Shown: one piece after another, positions 11,394-25,800 of the stretch
Position numbering within the stretch: the first letter of the stretch is position 1
How the letters are laid out: every line of letters begins with the position of its first letter
Assembly: GCA_022495005.1 (NCBI GenBank)
Contig: JAGYXB010000460.1
Coordinates: 930,001-994,000 of the forward strand
Direction of reading: 5' to 3'
DNA length: 64,000 bases
Source of the DNA: Rhyacophila brunnea
Lineage: Eukaryota > Arthropoda > Insecta > Trichoptera > Rhyacophilidae
The notes under the pieces: generated by a model
Database searches by the model: none
What the model saw: only the letters and a program-made list of their open reading frames with translations
What the model was told of the DNA's origin: nothing
Program-made: the position numbers and the translations under genes

Positions 11394-13700
11394 TTATATT
11401 TTAGTATCATGGTCATTTTAATAAAAAAACAATGACTTCTTTCAAACTGTCGCTTACCTCAAATTGAAATAGTTTAGCTTACGAAATAAGGTAAAAATAA
11501 GATTGGCGCATTGAAGATGTGTAGTATTACTACGTATTTATTCTAGCTACTGCGCAAACTCAAGAAATAAGCTGATAAAAAAGTCACATTTCGATGTTAT
11601 AAATTATGACAAAATCACTCTCACGACAATAATTATTCACATATCACTGTTATAATATATCTCCATTTATATGACACATATAAATCGAAAGCTAGTCGCA
11701 ATGTATTATGTCAGTATTGCGGTAAAATTAGGGTTTCATTGATTAGTCCGCAAGTGAAACAATATAGTTGTTTCGCGTTATCAGGAGATTCTTTAGCATG
11801 TGAATTAATAAATTATTGGGTATAATGATTTTGTAATCACAATCTGGCAACACTCTTTTTATTGATAGGCTCAATACGACGGCAAAGGCAAAGCACCCCT
11901 ACGTAGACGAATGTCGAATACATGCGTGAGGAAGTTGTAGATACATACACATATTTGCAACCCTTGACAGGTGACGTAAATGTAAATGAACACACGATAT
12001 CTGAATAAAAATCTACAAAGCGCTGTTATTTATAAAATCGTACTACCTTGCTTACGAACTGGCATCCCGATTTATCTTGGTTAACAATTTTTTCTAATTA
12101 TTATTTTTGCTTTCACGAAAATCATAAAATAAAATAACACATTCGCTGGCACTGAACGCGCTAGGCGTTCGCACTACTTTTTAGCGTTTAGGTGATTGTC
12201 ATTATTTTTAAATTAGATTAATATTTACAGGGGGGCACACAAAAATATTAAAACCCGATATACTCCGAAATGTATAACAACGAGCGAACGTACAATTCGC
12301 GCACAAGCAAAATACACTGGGAACACGCAGGAACTGAACTGACGAGATTGGTCGATCGCCAACACTCACACTGCTCTACGCTCTACCTACGGCTACGGGG
12401 TTGTTCTCCTATAGCTGTAAAATGTGCCAAGGAAATCTCGTGCATGTGTGCGAAGCTTTTCTTTGCCATTTTCCGACCAACGTGGAAGTTATTCTTAACG
12501 TTTCTCATAATATAATATTTAACAAATTCGTTTTCCTCGGCATTTATTTATTAATAAAAATCAACGGTCAGTATTATTGACCACTATTAATATCATATGA
12601 ATTCAATTAATACCCTGGTTATAATAAACTATTAAATTAATTTCTAAATAACAGTATCCTTTCAAAACCTATATTTTAGCAAAATAGATAAACGCACACT
12701 AATAATTATTGCAACTGTACTATTGATAACCAATTTGTATGTAATACAAAAATAGAATGCCTACAATAATAATTATAGTAAATAAACTCGTAATCAGTAA
12801 ACAGTAAGCACGTCTTGTATTCCACTTTCAATAATTTATTTTGTGAGAATTGATTTTATTTATTATCAATTCGATATTATTATCTTTTAAATTAGAGTCC
12901 ATTTCATTTTCCGGGAACCTGTTTATAAAATCGGTACCTATAGTGTTTTCAAGATTCCACGTTATAATAATATATACCTAACTGAAAACAGTAATAAAAA
13001 TAAAAATACATTAATTAATTATTACAATATAATATCCGTTGTCTACTAATTTTGTAAAGTTATTGTTAATGAAGGGTAGTATTTAGAAATGGTTGACCTT
13101 TTTTTTTTTTTTTTATTAAAATGGTTGACCTAATTGATAATAATTTAATTTAACCGATTTAATTCATTTTATCAACTGTTTGAAACTGCATTCATTTGCA
13201 GATATTTAAAAAATGATAAAAATGAATTACCTATATAATTATGAATTGTTTGGAAAACATTGAAGCATGACATTTTGTCCGAATAAGTAGGTACCTACTG
13301 CATCGAGCGGGCATTTATTATGTAGTATTAAAAATTACTTAAGTAAATTAAAAATAAGCCAGAATCCATTCATTTCTTCGCTATGCACATGCTTGTTTTT
13401 TATGTTATTTCAAAAGGGCGCGAAAATAAAAATTCATTTGATTTAAAATTATAATGTCGTCATAATTATATGTTCGAGTATCAATTCGACATCTTTTTCT
13501 AACTTTAACATTACTCTTTTTCCTTGATAATTGACTTCACCTTTATCAAAAAATAATAATTTACATCTAATAATTTGGTAGATCTTCATAATTATTCAGT
13601 GTTTTAAGACATACTATTGAATGTAGAATGTAGGTAATTTTATAATCCTGGCTTTACTTTATACTATTATTTTAAACCGACTATTCTGTCCTGGCAACTA
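11394..13700. other. region upstream of RAD50, mostly featureless
   Basis: The stretch contains a locally GC-richer block at about 12240-12480 (listed separately). The rest is AT-rich without a supported gene or repeat. Confidence 0.4.
12236..12350 (-). promoter_or_regulatory. possible promoter and 5' non-coding exon, minus strand
   Basis: In an AT-rich neighbourhood this block is balanced in composition. On the minus strand it contains an arthropod-type initiator (CGTCAGTTCAGTTCC) followed by about 100 bases ending in CCCCCCTGTAAAT, a possible splice donor. It could drive the candidate small gene at 11185-11393. This is inference only; no TATA box or confirmed exon is present. Confidence 0.25.
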
Positions 13701-13853
13701 TTTTTGTTCTCGGCGGGTTAAGTTGAGTATTTACCGCTTACCGGTATTTTTTTGACGTTCATGTCATTTGTTTGCATAGATGAACATAAATTGTTTGTGT
13801 GTTTAGTAATTTTCATCTTTAAAACGTAGTTGCGTCGAAAATAATCTGCAACA

Positions 13854-16800
13854 ATGTCAGGCGTTAGAAAACTAGGAATACGAGGTATCAGAAGCTTTGG
13901 ACCGGACGACAATGACGGTCAATATATTACGTTTGAGAAGCCTTTGACGTTGATCCTTGGCGAAAATGGTTGTGGAAAAACTACCATCATAGAATGTTTA
14001 AAATATGCGCTATGTGGAGAACTGCCGCCTAATTCCAACAATGGCCAGAGCTTTGTGCATGATCCTAAAGTTAACAAAAGCCGCGAGGTCTTGGGACAGA
14101 TCCGATTACAGGTAATAAACATCACAACATCTGTCAAATTCAATACCAAATCAAGTGTAACCATATTAATTGAAACGCATAATGCACAATGTTCAGCTTG
14201 ATTTTAGAGGTGGAATTTCAATGCTTATTTCAACACAAGACTAAAATTATAGCAACCATGATAGCCTGGGCGGTTTTATATTTTGTTTATTTATTGAGCC
14301 GAAGAACGTTCACAGTATCATTAAATAATATTAAATTGAATTCAAAATTAATTTATTGTACAAGTTAAAACAGGCAGTAGCTATTACAAATTATGTAGGC
14401 TTCAAACAAAAGAAAAATGCATAAGACGCCCTAGAGAATGACCCTCGATTGGGCACAATCTGTTCAGTCGCCCAATACCAAGCCTGTAAATAAGTAGTTA
14501 GGTATATGATGACGTGAAAAAATGTTCCTAAAGCCTCAATGACATTGAGCTACTTTACAAGCTGCTTGTTGGCGAATTTACAATCTGCTTGTAAACTCGC
14601 CAAGTGTCATCATCGAACAAGCTAACAAGCAGATTATAAACAATCTATCTAGAAAAATTGAAAGCCGATCAGCTTTACACACTACACGCTGGCATGTGGG
14701 CCTACTGCGTCTGCGCAGTAGAGCGATAGTGAACTCCCGGTAAAAAAACCAACCACTCAATACGTCCTGTCAAAATAATACCAAAAATGATAGTTTCAAC
14801 TCGCTAGCTTGTTGGCTTCTGAGCGAGTGGAAAGTTTTGTGTGTCATCATCACAATCGCACTAGCTGACTCGCCCGCTTTTAAATTCGCCAACAAGCAGC
14901 TTGTAAAGTAGCTCCATGTCATTAAGGCTTAACACTTTTTTACTTATTTGTCACTTATACCCCTTTAATATTCAACCCTTCAATTAATATTATTCATCTT
15001 GAACAACATTTGTTCAACGATTTTTATAATAATTCTTGCTTTTTCACTCTCCAATTTCAGTTTGCCGATTCAAAAAACTCTAAATACTGGGTCGTCCGTT
15101 CGATGCAAGCGCAGATAAAGCAAGTCGCTGGAGCTAAAAAGATGCAATTCAAAACACTTGACACTTCCATTACCATGCAGGACCATTCCGGAAACCCTGT
15201 TGAGATCAGTGGGAGATGCGGCGACACTGATGAAACAGTGGCCAGTATTTTGGGTACATTCTAATTTTTTTTTAAATACAATGCTAATGATACACCCCTG
15301 TTACAGGCGGGCTTCTCCCGGTGTAAAATTATTTAGTAGCTCAAGTCGAAACGTAACCCTGACCTCTAGAAACGGCTTCATAAAACATCTAATCTGATTC
15401 CTTGCTCAACCACGTAAGTATTTTTTATTTATAAGTAAGGGCCTTCGTCCGGTGTGTGAAAATGACATATTGGGCGGAGGTGTAATTAAGATAAATTTAA
15501 TTTAATTTAAAAAGTATAAATGATGATGGATGAAAGCGATAATTTTAAGACTAAATATAAGTATTTAAATATAATAAATTTTGCCGCGCTTGTCGGCAAC
15601 GTCCAAATTTCGACGCGCCTGCGCCAGGGTCAGGCTCGTGATTCGCCGAATCAAAGATCACGCGATAAAATTTGGCCAATCACGAGAGTCCTTTTTGCTG
15701 GAATGGCGTGGGTACGCGAAGTTTGAAAAAGAAAAAAGTAATTAGTGAGCGTCCTTTTTCCAACATGTACGGACCTGCGAAACTTATTGTTAAAACAAAA
15801 TAGGTATGTAAATGTTTAAAGAAAATGTAAAATATAAGAAGACCACGTTACGAGCACGAAAGACCGTGTTTTATTTACACTCTAACCGTTTGAATTTCTT
15901 CTTCTTTTGTGAATCCGGGGTTCGATGGACTCCTGAGCTAGCCGCTGGAACCCCGGAGATCTCACTAACCTAACCTAACCTACTATCTTTGTCATATTTT
16001 AATGTATTGTGGCATGTCATTTTTCATGTAGGAAACATCTCAAATGAAAAAAATCTTGTCTATCTTTGATATGCTCAATACTGAAGTAATATAAATGCAC
16101 CTGTGACAAATAAGTAAATTCTGTAGTTCTAAAAAAAGCATTCTGAAAAGAGAATCAATAAAATCATCCGTTACAAACTATACAAGTCCAAGAAAAAAAT
16201 ATTTCTTTGTCTTTATCAATGTGTTAATAGTTTGAAGGAGGACAAGTCAGATCAAAACATTAAAATTATACACATTTTTTTAAAATGATTATGAAGACAT
16301 TATTCTTCTATTTATTTCCATTCTGTTTGTTTTTATCCCTAAAGGCCGGTTCAGATTATTCGAGTGGCGAATGATTTAGTTACCACTAAATGATTTAGTA
16401 ACTGAAAAGTGTCCGAACACAGTATATTAATGAGTGCCGTGTCAAAATGAACAGAGCACAACGTAACAAAGCAAAAATAAACAAGTTGATAACTTCAGTT
16501 GTAATGGCTATATCAGAAGAAATTTGCAATAAAGGCAATCATGGTCTAAATATTCCGAAATGAATTTATGGGTAGTATCTTCACTCCAACGAAATGTCAT
16601 TTCTACGACAACTAATGAACTTGTCAACTTGACTAAAGATAACATATAGACTTGTCTCGTGGGTTGTTTGGTATTTTGTGAGTGGTGGTGGGGGAGCTAC
16701 TCGACCCAAATATTAAAACAAAATGGATTGACTCGACTAAATGATTTTACTAAATTACTCGATCAAATTTGTCTCTTCATACATGTTTAGTTACTAAATT

Positions 16801-19800
16801 ACTCGCCACCCAACTAAATTACTTGACTAATCCAAACCGGTCTTAACAGTAAGTATTAGATAGAAAAGTAAAAGAACTATAAGTACTCACCTTACATGTT
16901 TCATTTCTTACAGGTGTATCAAAAGCCATTCTTAACAGCGTCATATTTTGCCATCAGGAAGACTCGAATTGGCCATTGGACGAAGGAAAAAAGTTGAAAG
17001 AACGCTTCGACGCCATATTTGATGCGACAAAATACAATAAATGTTTCGAGTCAATCAGAAAGATGAGGAAACAGTTCTCAATCGATATAAAACTATTGGG
17101 TATTAATATTAACATTTTCTTCTTTCGTTTCCTGTGTAATCAATGATGGTTGCAACTTAGAGTCTTTGGACATTGCCAACACCATTGTCACTCCTTTGTG
17201 GTATCGTTTAAAATGCATCATAATGATTGTGTGGATTCATTTTTTTTGAGGAGTGGTTTTTACATAAGGATTATCCATATATGATATCGCATCCAAATGG
17301 TGAAAGGGCGTCTGATATAATGTGACATCACCAAATCAACAATAACTCATTGTTTTCTACAAATAATTCGTTTTCAAAAATATGAGATAATTAATTTATA
17401 CGGTGCGGGGTAAAAGATTTTGTAACAGTGGGGAGATTGAAGGTCAAAAAATACCCAAAATCGTGTGAAGTCATTTGTGGAGCCTTTTATGCAATGGGGC
17501 AGAAACGGTGATTTACCTAATTTAATAAATTTGTTATATTTTAGCTCAAGAGGTTGATTTTCTGTCCGAAAAGAAATCTGAGTTCAACTCGAAGAAAAAG
17601 AAAATTTCCGCTGATGAAAATAAAATTGCCAATGCCAAAACTAAGCTGACTGAACTTGAAGAAAAACTATTACCCATCCAGAAACGCTTGAAAGTCATAA
17701 ACGCCGTAGAAACAAACCTCGTTCAGTACAGATCGGAAAGGGAAATGACTAAAGCCAAGTTAGTATTTTCTGAGACAATAGCCATGGAAAAAATTATACT
17801 TTTTACGTTGGCGCATGAAAAATTTATATTTGTCATCTTTGCCGATCTGATTTGATGTTACGTGTTTGAAGTAGTCAATTTACATAGTAATTAAAACAAT
17901 ACCATCTATCTATAACAAATTTAAGTTTAACTGTATATCTTCGCAAATATCTGAATGTTTAATAATTTGTGGAATTTACTGATTAAATCTAAAATTGTGT
18001 TGAAATGCTTGCGGAATTTTGACAGAGGTCGATAACGGTGTTAAGTTAGCTACTGATGAACCTGCGATGTGAAATGGCTTATCAGCTTCATATAACTGCC
18101 TATATTTATCATTATCAATTATTTTCTTGTATCTCAACCATATGATCCTACACACAGTGGAGGTTATTTTTAACAAGAGTGTTTACAAGGAATGGTTGTT
18201 AGCCATTCATCCGATACAGTAAGTCCTTGTTTTACATTAAGCAGACGTCTAAAAAAACAACATATATTTTTTGCCAGCCATGGACTCGGAACCCTATGAA
18301 CCATAACTTTATAGACGGACGCTTTACCTACTTTGCCACTGTGAATACTGATGAAATACTGTATAATTTATATTAATTGGGCTTTTTAAAACACAGAATG
18401 GAAAACTCAACCCAGCAGCAAAAAGAATTAAGAAAAATCATTAAGATCCTCTATGCGGGAAGTGATGAAGAATTAAGAAATGAAATCGGTTAGTTTCTCA
18501 AACACTGTCTTAAAACTATATATAAATTGATGTGTAATATTATGTTATGTGAAATATATATTTATGGAAGTGTCTACACTAGGGATTCCAATCCCGGGAT
18601 CCCGAGTTTTTTTCGATACCTATGAATCCCGGGATTGATAAACATAATCCCTGGATTTCGGGATTAATTTTTTTATCAATTTTTATTGAAAATAAAATAA
18701 AAGCGAAAATATAATAGAAAAAAATACTTTTAATAAAAAATAACTACATTAGAAATAAACTGAGTTTGAATGAAGTTTGATTTATACCCATGTGTAAGTT
18801 GCCGATTCATTTTATTTTTTCACATAAATTAATAAAAATGAGAAAGATTGGGGAAAAAACAATGCTTCGCACTATTAACAAAGTAATTCCACCATGATCT
18901 CATACGTTTTACGGCAGTTTCATATTTGGCTGACTAATTAGATTATTTATGAAGAGAAAAGGCCATAAGTACACCATGATTTGCTTTACTATTTTAAATC
19001 TCGCTAATCCATTCATTAAGTCTTTACTATCAGAAACAGCAAACTCATATTAAATTCACATTATTATTTTATATTACAATATTATTTACTCCATTAAACT
19101 TATGTATTTCCAAGATTGAACGTATACAATATTAACAATAAATGTCTTAAATAGTATAAATTATACTAGATTTATTTTTGACCGATTTTATCAATGTTAT
19201 TTGTAAATATAAAAATTTTATATTAACAATGGAAAAAATGCCAATCCCGGGATCCCGGGATTGTCAAATTGAAATCCCGGGATAAGAATTTTGGCTCGGG
19301 ATTGGATTCCCTAGTCTACACCCATATCAAAAATTATGACTAATTTTGATGAACTTTGCAGTATCCTTTGAAAGTAACCTTCGTTCCAAAGCGAGGCTCT
19401 TAGAAGATTCTGGAAAAAACTTGAACAGTATCCAACGCATGGAAACAGACGTTGCCAAGCAGATATCAATGAATGAAATGAAGAAGAGTGAATTATTCAC
19501 CCTGGAAGGACAGCATCAAGATAAAATATCCCAGAGAAATGAACAATTGATAAAAGCTGCTGAATTTGGAGGTATTTTACCACGTTTTTATTTGCTCGTA
19601 TTCTTGTTTGTCGATTTAATTATTATATGATTGAAGATTTTTAACTAACTTCCCGACTAACTAGACATTTGAAACTTTTAGAATATATCAAAACACGACA
19701 ACAATGCATTCTTTTAATACTTTTAGCCATCTTTAAGCAGAATTGAATTCATTTTCAGTTAATTCTGTTTTGTATGGAAAGTTATTTCTCGAAAAAAAAA

Positions 19801-22800
19801 TCGTAAAAATTAAAACACTATTATTGGTTGCTAAGGGGGTCCTAGCAACTAAATTATTAATATATTATACGTGCATTACTATGGAAATCAATATGAAATG
19901 TCAAAATTACATTCATCCACCAAGTACAAAAAAAAGTATTTATTAATACATAGAATTGTCAAGTTTATACATATGATTCAACAGAAAATTTAAAAACATA
20001 CGAGGGTGGGTCAATAATTCCTTAGAAAAAAGCATTAAAACAGTTTTTATTTTTGTATTTTTTTTTTATTTCTCAACATAATCTCCTTGGAGCTCAATAC
20101 ACTTGGTTAGACGTTTCTCAATTTTTTTTAAACCGTCAGAAAAATAAGTTTTCGGAAGGTCCTCAAAATAAGCATTTGTCCGATCGATGACTTCTTCATT
20201 TGAAAAAAAACGCTGTCCACTTAGCCATTTTTTTAAGTTTGGGAAAAGGAAAAAGTCACTGGGGCTAAATCTGGCGAATACGGTGGGTGGTCGACCAATT
20301 CGAACTTCAATTCTTCAATTTTAGCCATTGATCGTAAACATGTGTGAACACGGGCATTGTCCTGATGAAAGAGGATTTTTTTCCTGTTTAAATGAGGCCG
20401 TTTTTCTTCAATTTCGTTTTTTAGCTGGTCCAATAAAGATGCATAATAATTCCCTGTTATTGTTTTTCCTATTTCCAAATAGTCAACGAAAATAATTCCA
20501 CGTGCATCCCAAAATACAGTAGCTATAACCTTACCAGCTGATTTTACGGTTTTCGCCTTCTTTGGACATGGTTCGCCTTTCGCAATCCACTGCTTTGACT
20601 GTTCTTTCGTCTCGGGAGTATAGTGGTGTATCCATGTTTCATCTAGTCACAAAGCGACGAAAAAATTCATCCGGATTGCGTTGCATGAGCGACAACAGGG
20701 CTTTAGAGGCCACCACCCTATTGCGTTTATTGTCGACTGTGAGCAAACGCGGCACCCATCTTGCAGAAATTTTTTTCATGCCCAATTTGTCATGTAAAAT
20801 AGAAATGACGCTACCTTTTGAGATCCCTGTAACCTCAATTATCTCACTCAACTTTAATCTTCGGTCACTTAACACCATATCGTGGATTTTATTGATCATT
20901 TCTGGTATAGTCACCTCTACAGGACGTCCTGAGCGTGGTTCATCCTTTGTTGATGTACGACCACGTTTAAATTCATTGAACCAGTTATAAATAGTTGCAA
21001 GTGAAGGAGCAGATATGCCGTGAACTAAATCCAACTCATTTTTTATTTCCTTTGCTGTTAACCCTTTTATATTAAAATGTTTAATAACAGCTCTAAACTC
21101 AATTTTCTCCATTTTTGTAAACAAGCAAATTTTTTTTTTAAATGTACGAGAAACACACAACAACCCGACCAATCTGATTGAAACTTCGCAGCATACTGAA
21201 TCGGTAGTGCCGCTGCATGAAAACAAACCGCTTACAGTACTAGTCGCGCCGCCTGTCGGCTTTTCTAAGGACTTATTGACCCACCCTCGTATATAAAAAG
21301 TTTGTTTTATCTTATAATTATTTATTAATATGTTTTATTTTTTTTAAACTCCAGTGATATGCATATAATCACTGAATATTATAAAACTTATTGTAAACTG
21401 ACTACACTGTCTCTTTATCTGTAAAATATAAATCGTTCTCTCCGTCAAGTCCTCGTCAGTATTAATACTACCTATAAAACTATTTCATTTTATAATTCAC
21501 TTAGAAATTAAATAGCTGCAATTTGTCTTGACTATATACTGAAACATTCAATGCAGATTGGGTATACGGTATATGACATCCAGGAAGACTGCTAAATACC
21601 TTTTAAAAGGTGTATCTGACATCAGCTTAAGAATAGACTTGGGAAGAAGCAAGAAAACTTGCGATAGGCTGAGATTCTTAGAGGAGTCACTGCTTCACTG
21701 TTCTTATTCAGGTTTTAAATTGCAGGCCTTACAACACCGGATAATATAGAAACTGATGCAGACGCTTCAATGCTGTTAAGTCTTATATCCAAAAAGCTTA
21801 GATCTTTGAGTAATGAGCTTAAAGAATTAAAGACTAAAGCAGACAATGAAGAAAAACAACTACAGATCAGTGTGGATGGGTGTAGGGATGCATCGGTGAG
21901 CTTAGATAATTTTGTGATTGTAACAGACATTGACATTAACAAGAATTGAATAATGTTATTATGACTTGAAACTCTCAGGTATGATATATTTTGTTTGTTT
22001 TACATGTTTGATAGGCACGCCATAAGCAAAAAATAGCCAGCACAAGACAGGAGTGTGACCAATTGAAGAAACAAAAAAACAAATTGACGGCAGAAATATC
22101 CGAAGCCACCGAATCCAAAGCTAAATTAGAAACTATCAAGGAAAAAATGGAAGTATCAGACAGGTTTGTTATGATCCATCCGTGTTACATAATATCTACT
22201 ATATCATGAAACATGATAAAAAAAAATCCGGCTAATTGAAAGAAATAAACGTACTATGAAAAGCTACATTCAATCGTATTATTTTTTTTTCAGAAACTTT
22301 CAAAATATTTCTGAAGAGTGTGATGTAACCACTTGCCAAGAGACGATAAACAATGATGAAACGACTGTCAATACGTTTGAAAAGGAACTTGAAGAGTTAA
22401 GCGATATTGTGAGACTTTTATATTTTTTTCAATACCACTATCAAAAGAATATAATATTTTCTGAATTGCCACTCGTAGATTTTAGTAGCATTGAATGCGT
22501 TCAAAATTAGATATTCTTGAAATACTGAAGAATGCCTTTATAAAGTCAAGTTTGGAAAGACTAAAAAATAAATGATGTAACACAGCATGTGGCCATTCAA
22601 ATGCTTAAAGTATACACTTCATAACTTTGCACTCCGGCGCTAGGATGAAAACGATGTAATATATCGTCGCTGTCGATGTCAATGGAGCCAGTCCACAAAA
22701 TCATTATGCTGAGAAACAGGCGCGCAAAGATTTTGTGTGACAAATAAAAGTGACATTTTTTTATTGAACTTTTTTGTTTTGAAAGATATAATGGTGAAAC

Positions 22801-25800
22801 TTTCAACATAGAATATGCTTTGTGGTGTTACCTTTTTATTATTTTGTTCAAATAACTAAAAAAAATACTATCTTAGTTGTTATATTGTGTGTTATATCTC
22901 TTGACCACTGAATATTGAAATGTACAAAAAATGTAGTCAAAAGAGTTTTGTGGCTTAAATCCATTGACCACTGCACTGCATCTTTGATGATTTTAAAATG
23001 CTTTTGTATAATTTACTCATTTTCGCCAAATTTGTGGCTTGACTCCCTTGACATCTACGGCGACGATATTCTAAAAATATTTTTTTACATATATTATCTA
23101 TTTATTTATTTATTACTAGATACCTATGAGGCGTCTTATTCCAAAAAGCGATAAGTCCGCATTTGGTCAAAATCGAGAAAAAAATACGCACGTATTCTTT
23201 GTATAATTTTACACAATATATATTGATCTATTAATTCCAAAACGCGACATAACCCTACGGAAAAAATTTTTTTAATTTCGCGCGTGTTTAAGTCAACCAA
23301 TAAGTGAACGTTCAATATTGGAAATGGCGTCTCCCATGCTGTAGCATCTGGTAAACTCATGACGGTGCCACGGAAATATGTGCCTTATGCAGAATAAATT
23401 AAAAAGTGAGGTACAAGTAGCTCTACGTCCAATTTTATTTTGCCTATATTTATTACATTTAAGAGTTTATCGGCTGAAACAAATAGCCATTTGGTTCTAA
23501 TTTCGACATGGAATACAACGGAAAAAATAATCTCACGTTAAAACAAATAATTGAAGCTTGAAACATAAAAACGTTTCCCGAAAATATTGAATTGTGGACT
23601 TGTCGCTTTTTGTAATTAGACGCGTCATATATTAATACAATCGACTATCATTTGATCTAAATTTATGCGAGGTAATCAAGCAAAGAGTAAAAAGCAAAGA
23701 CTTATACTATACTTCGTAGTAATTGTCATTGTGAACTTTAATATACCATAATATATACTTCGATCACAATCCATGTGTGGGAACGTGGCAAGATGAAACG
23801 CACACAACACAATTAATGTGAATGAACAGTTGAAACAGGTTAATATGTCAATATTATCCAACCGTCACATGGCATGTGCGCCATCTCAAACTAATTTAAA
23901 AAAGTAATTATTGACCTTTTTATAGATTCACAGTATGCAGAGGCAGCAGTCAAAATTAGCCGAAATAAACATTCGAAAAGAATCACTCGCGACTAAACAG
24001 AAAAATGCAATGCGATTGAAGAATAAACACAAAGATTCCATGTCCGATTTGATTGGAAAAGACATACCAGAAAAGAACTTCAAATCGACATTCCACACCT
24101 GTCAAGTGAATGTTAAGAAAGAAGTAGAAACACTCAACAAGTCTTTAAAAACTAAACAAAACAAAGTAAGTATGTAATAGTTATTTTTCATGACGTTATT
24201 ATATCCATAGTTATTAATATGTTTCTGTCCTTTTCCAGATAATCTTCTTAGAAACAAATCTAAATCATCAGAAGAAACAAATAGAGACAAAGAAAAAGGA
24301 ACTCACAACAGCAGAAGAACAACTTTATAAATATTGCAGAAAACAGAGCCTTGAAAGTGTACTTCAAAAATTGGTCGGGGAAATCAACAAATTACAGGTT
24401 TGCGTATATATATTTTTTTTAAATTCATTGACCAAACTGTTGTCCGAGGAATATTTTTAGTGTTACGTGCAGACTATCGTCATCGTTCCCGGTTATTCTC
24501 TACCACCGCCGGTCGATTCATTGCTGAATAAAGGCCTCACCTGGTTTCTTCCATTCTTCGCTGCCACATACATACATCCACTGAACTTTATGAGTTCGTC
24601 TATCCAGCGGGTTCTAGGGTGTCTCTGTGGACATTACATTTTTTTTATATGTTTAAAGATATTTCGTTACATAATCATAGTTCGATTGCCCGTTACAAGT
24701 AATGTAATGTAATTTGGTGTTTTCTTTTTTACACTACATACTAACAAAGCTTTTATTATCTTTCAGGATCAAAAAAGCGAGCTTTCATCATCGGAGTATG
24801 TAATAAAGAGATTCGTTGACAAATTAGAAGACGACAAACCTTGCTGCCCACTTTGCCATAGAGGTTTTGACAGCCAGGGAGAAGTTAGTACATAATTCAA
24901 ATAATATTCAATGAATTAATATTATTGTAACAGGTGTATTACATTAACATTATTTATTTTAGGTATCGGAGTTGGTCACTGAACTGAAGGACAAAATTCA
25001 AAATGTACCCAAGGATCTGGAGTCAGTGATCGACTCGCTTTCTAGAAAAGAAGAGGAGAGGGATCAGCTAGTCGGCATGCGACCCCTCGATGAGAGAGTC
25101 AACTCGCTCAAGACCAATGAGATCCCAGAGCTGGAAAAGAAACTTGATGAAACCGAAAAGGTCTGTCTTCACTAATGATTGTATAACAATATTGAATCTG
25201 GAAGGAAAACAATTCATTTAAAATATTAAAATCTAAATCTATTTTTATTCATAGGGGTTTTTAAACAGTATTTTTTTTTTGTCCTAAACTAATTTAGCCT
25301 GACTAGTTTGGAAACAAAGTTATTTTTGTCAATTCTACTTTAATTGAGTCATTTACCTTGACAGCTATTTCAGTTCAATTATTTAATTAATTTATGACTA
25401 GATATATTATATTATATGAAATTTTCCTCTTGGGTTAACTTATATTTTTTATAACTATATTTCAATCACACATATGGGTTTTTTTATCTTTTTCAGGAAT
25501 TGCAAGATGCCCGTGATGATGTCGAGAGTTTATCGATGTCGGTTTCGGAACCTGAACGGAAACTCACCACCCTCTCCTCCCTCTTGCCCGATATGCCCCT
25601 CCTAGATCAACTGATACAGGAAATCACCAATGTCTCTTCAGAGGTACTAGCATTCCATTTCTTTTTCGATTATTGCTTTTTATCAGAGTTTGGCAAACGT
25701 TCACAAGCTACATGTAGCCTTTTTGTATGCGCCTGCAGCTCTTCGGAGATATTAAATGTAACCATATGTCTCGTTCGCCAGTATGTATAGAATTATTTGT

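Larger units (their letters stand above)
19637..21340 (-). repeat. dispersed repeat Y, copy split by mariner, RAD50 intron 6
   Basis: Positions 19637-19998 and 21290-21340 are homologous, in reverse orientation, to 4590-5030. The intervening 20001-21289 is mariner. The copy at 4590-5030 preserves the unoccupied site at about 4617-4650. Confidence 0.75.

Noticed and set aside
15440..15965. Possible solo LTR in RAD50 intron 2 (TGTG...CTCA, GC-richer interior)
   Set aside because: No target duplication, primer-binding site or second LTR could be found; composition alone is not enough.
15963..15986. AACCTAACCTAACCTA run resembling insect TTAGG telomere repeats (also at about 2893 and 5840)
   Set aside because: Only two or three units, interstitial and inside other repeats; no telomere or retroelement context.
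20562..20990. 142-codon plus-strand open frame
   Set aside because: It is the antisense shadow of the mariner transposase on the minus strand.
25684..25760. hAT terminus CAGAGTTTGGCAAACG (also CAGGGTTGGCAAACGC at 35525)
   Set aside because: No matching opposite end or 8-bp duplication could be located, so an element cannot be delimited.
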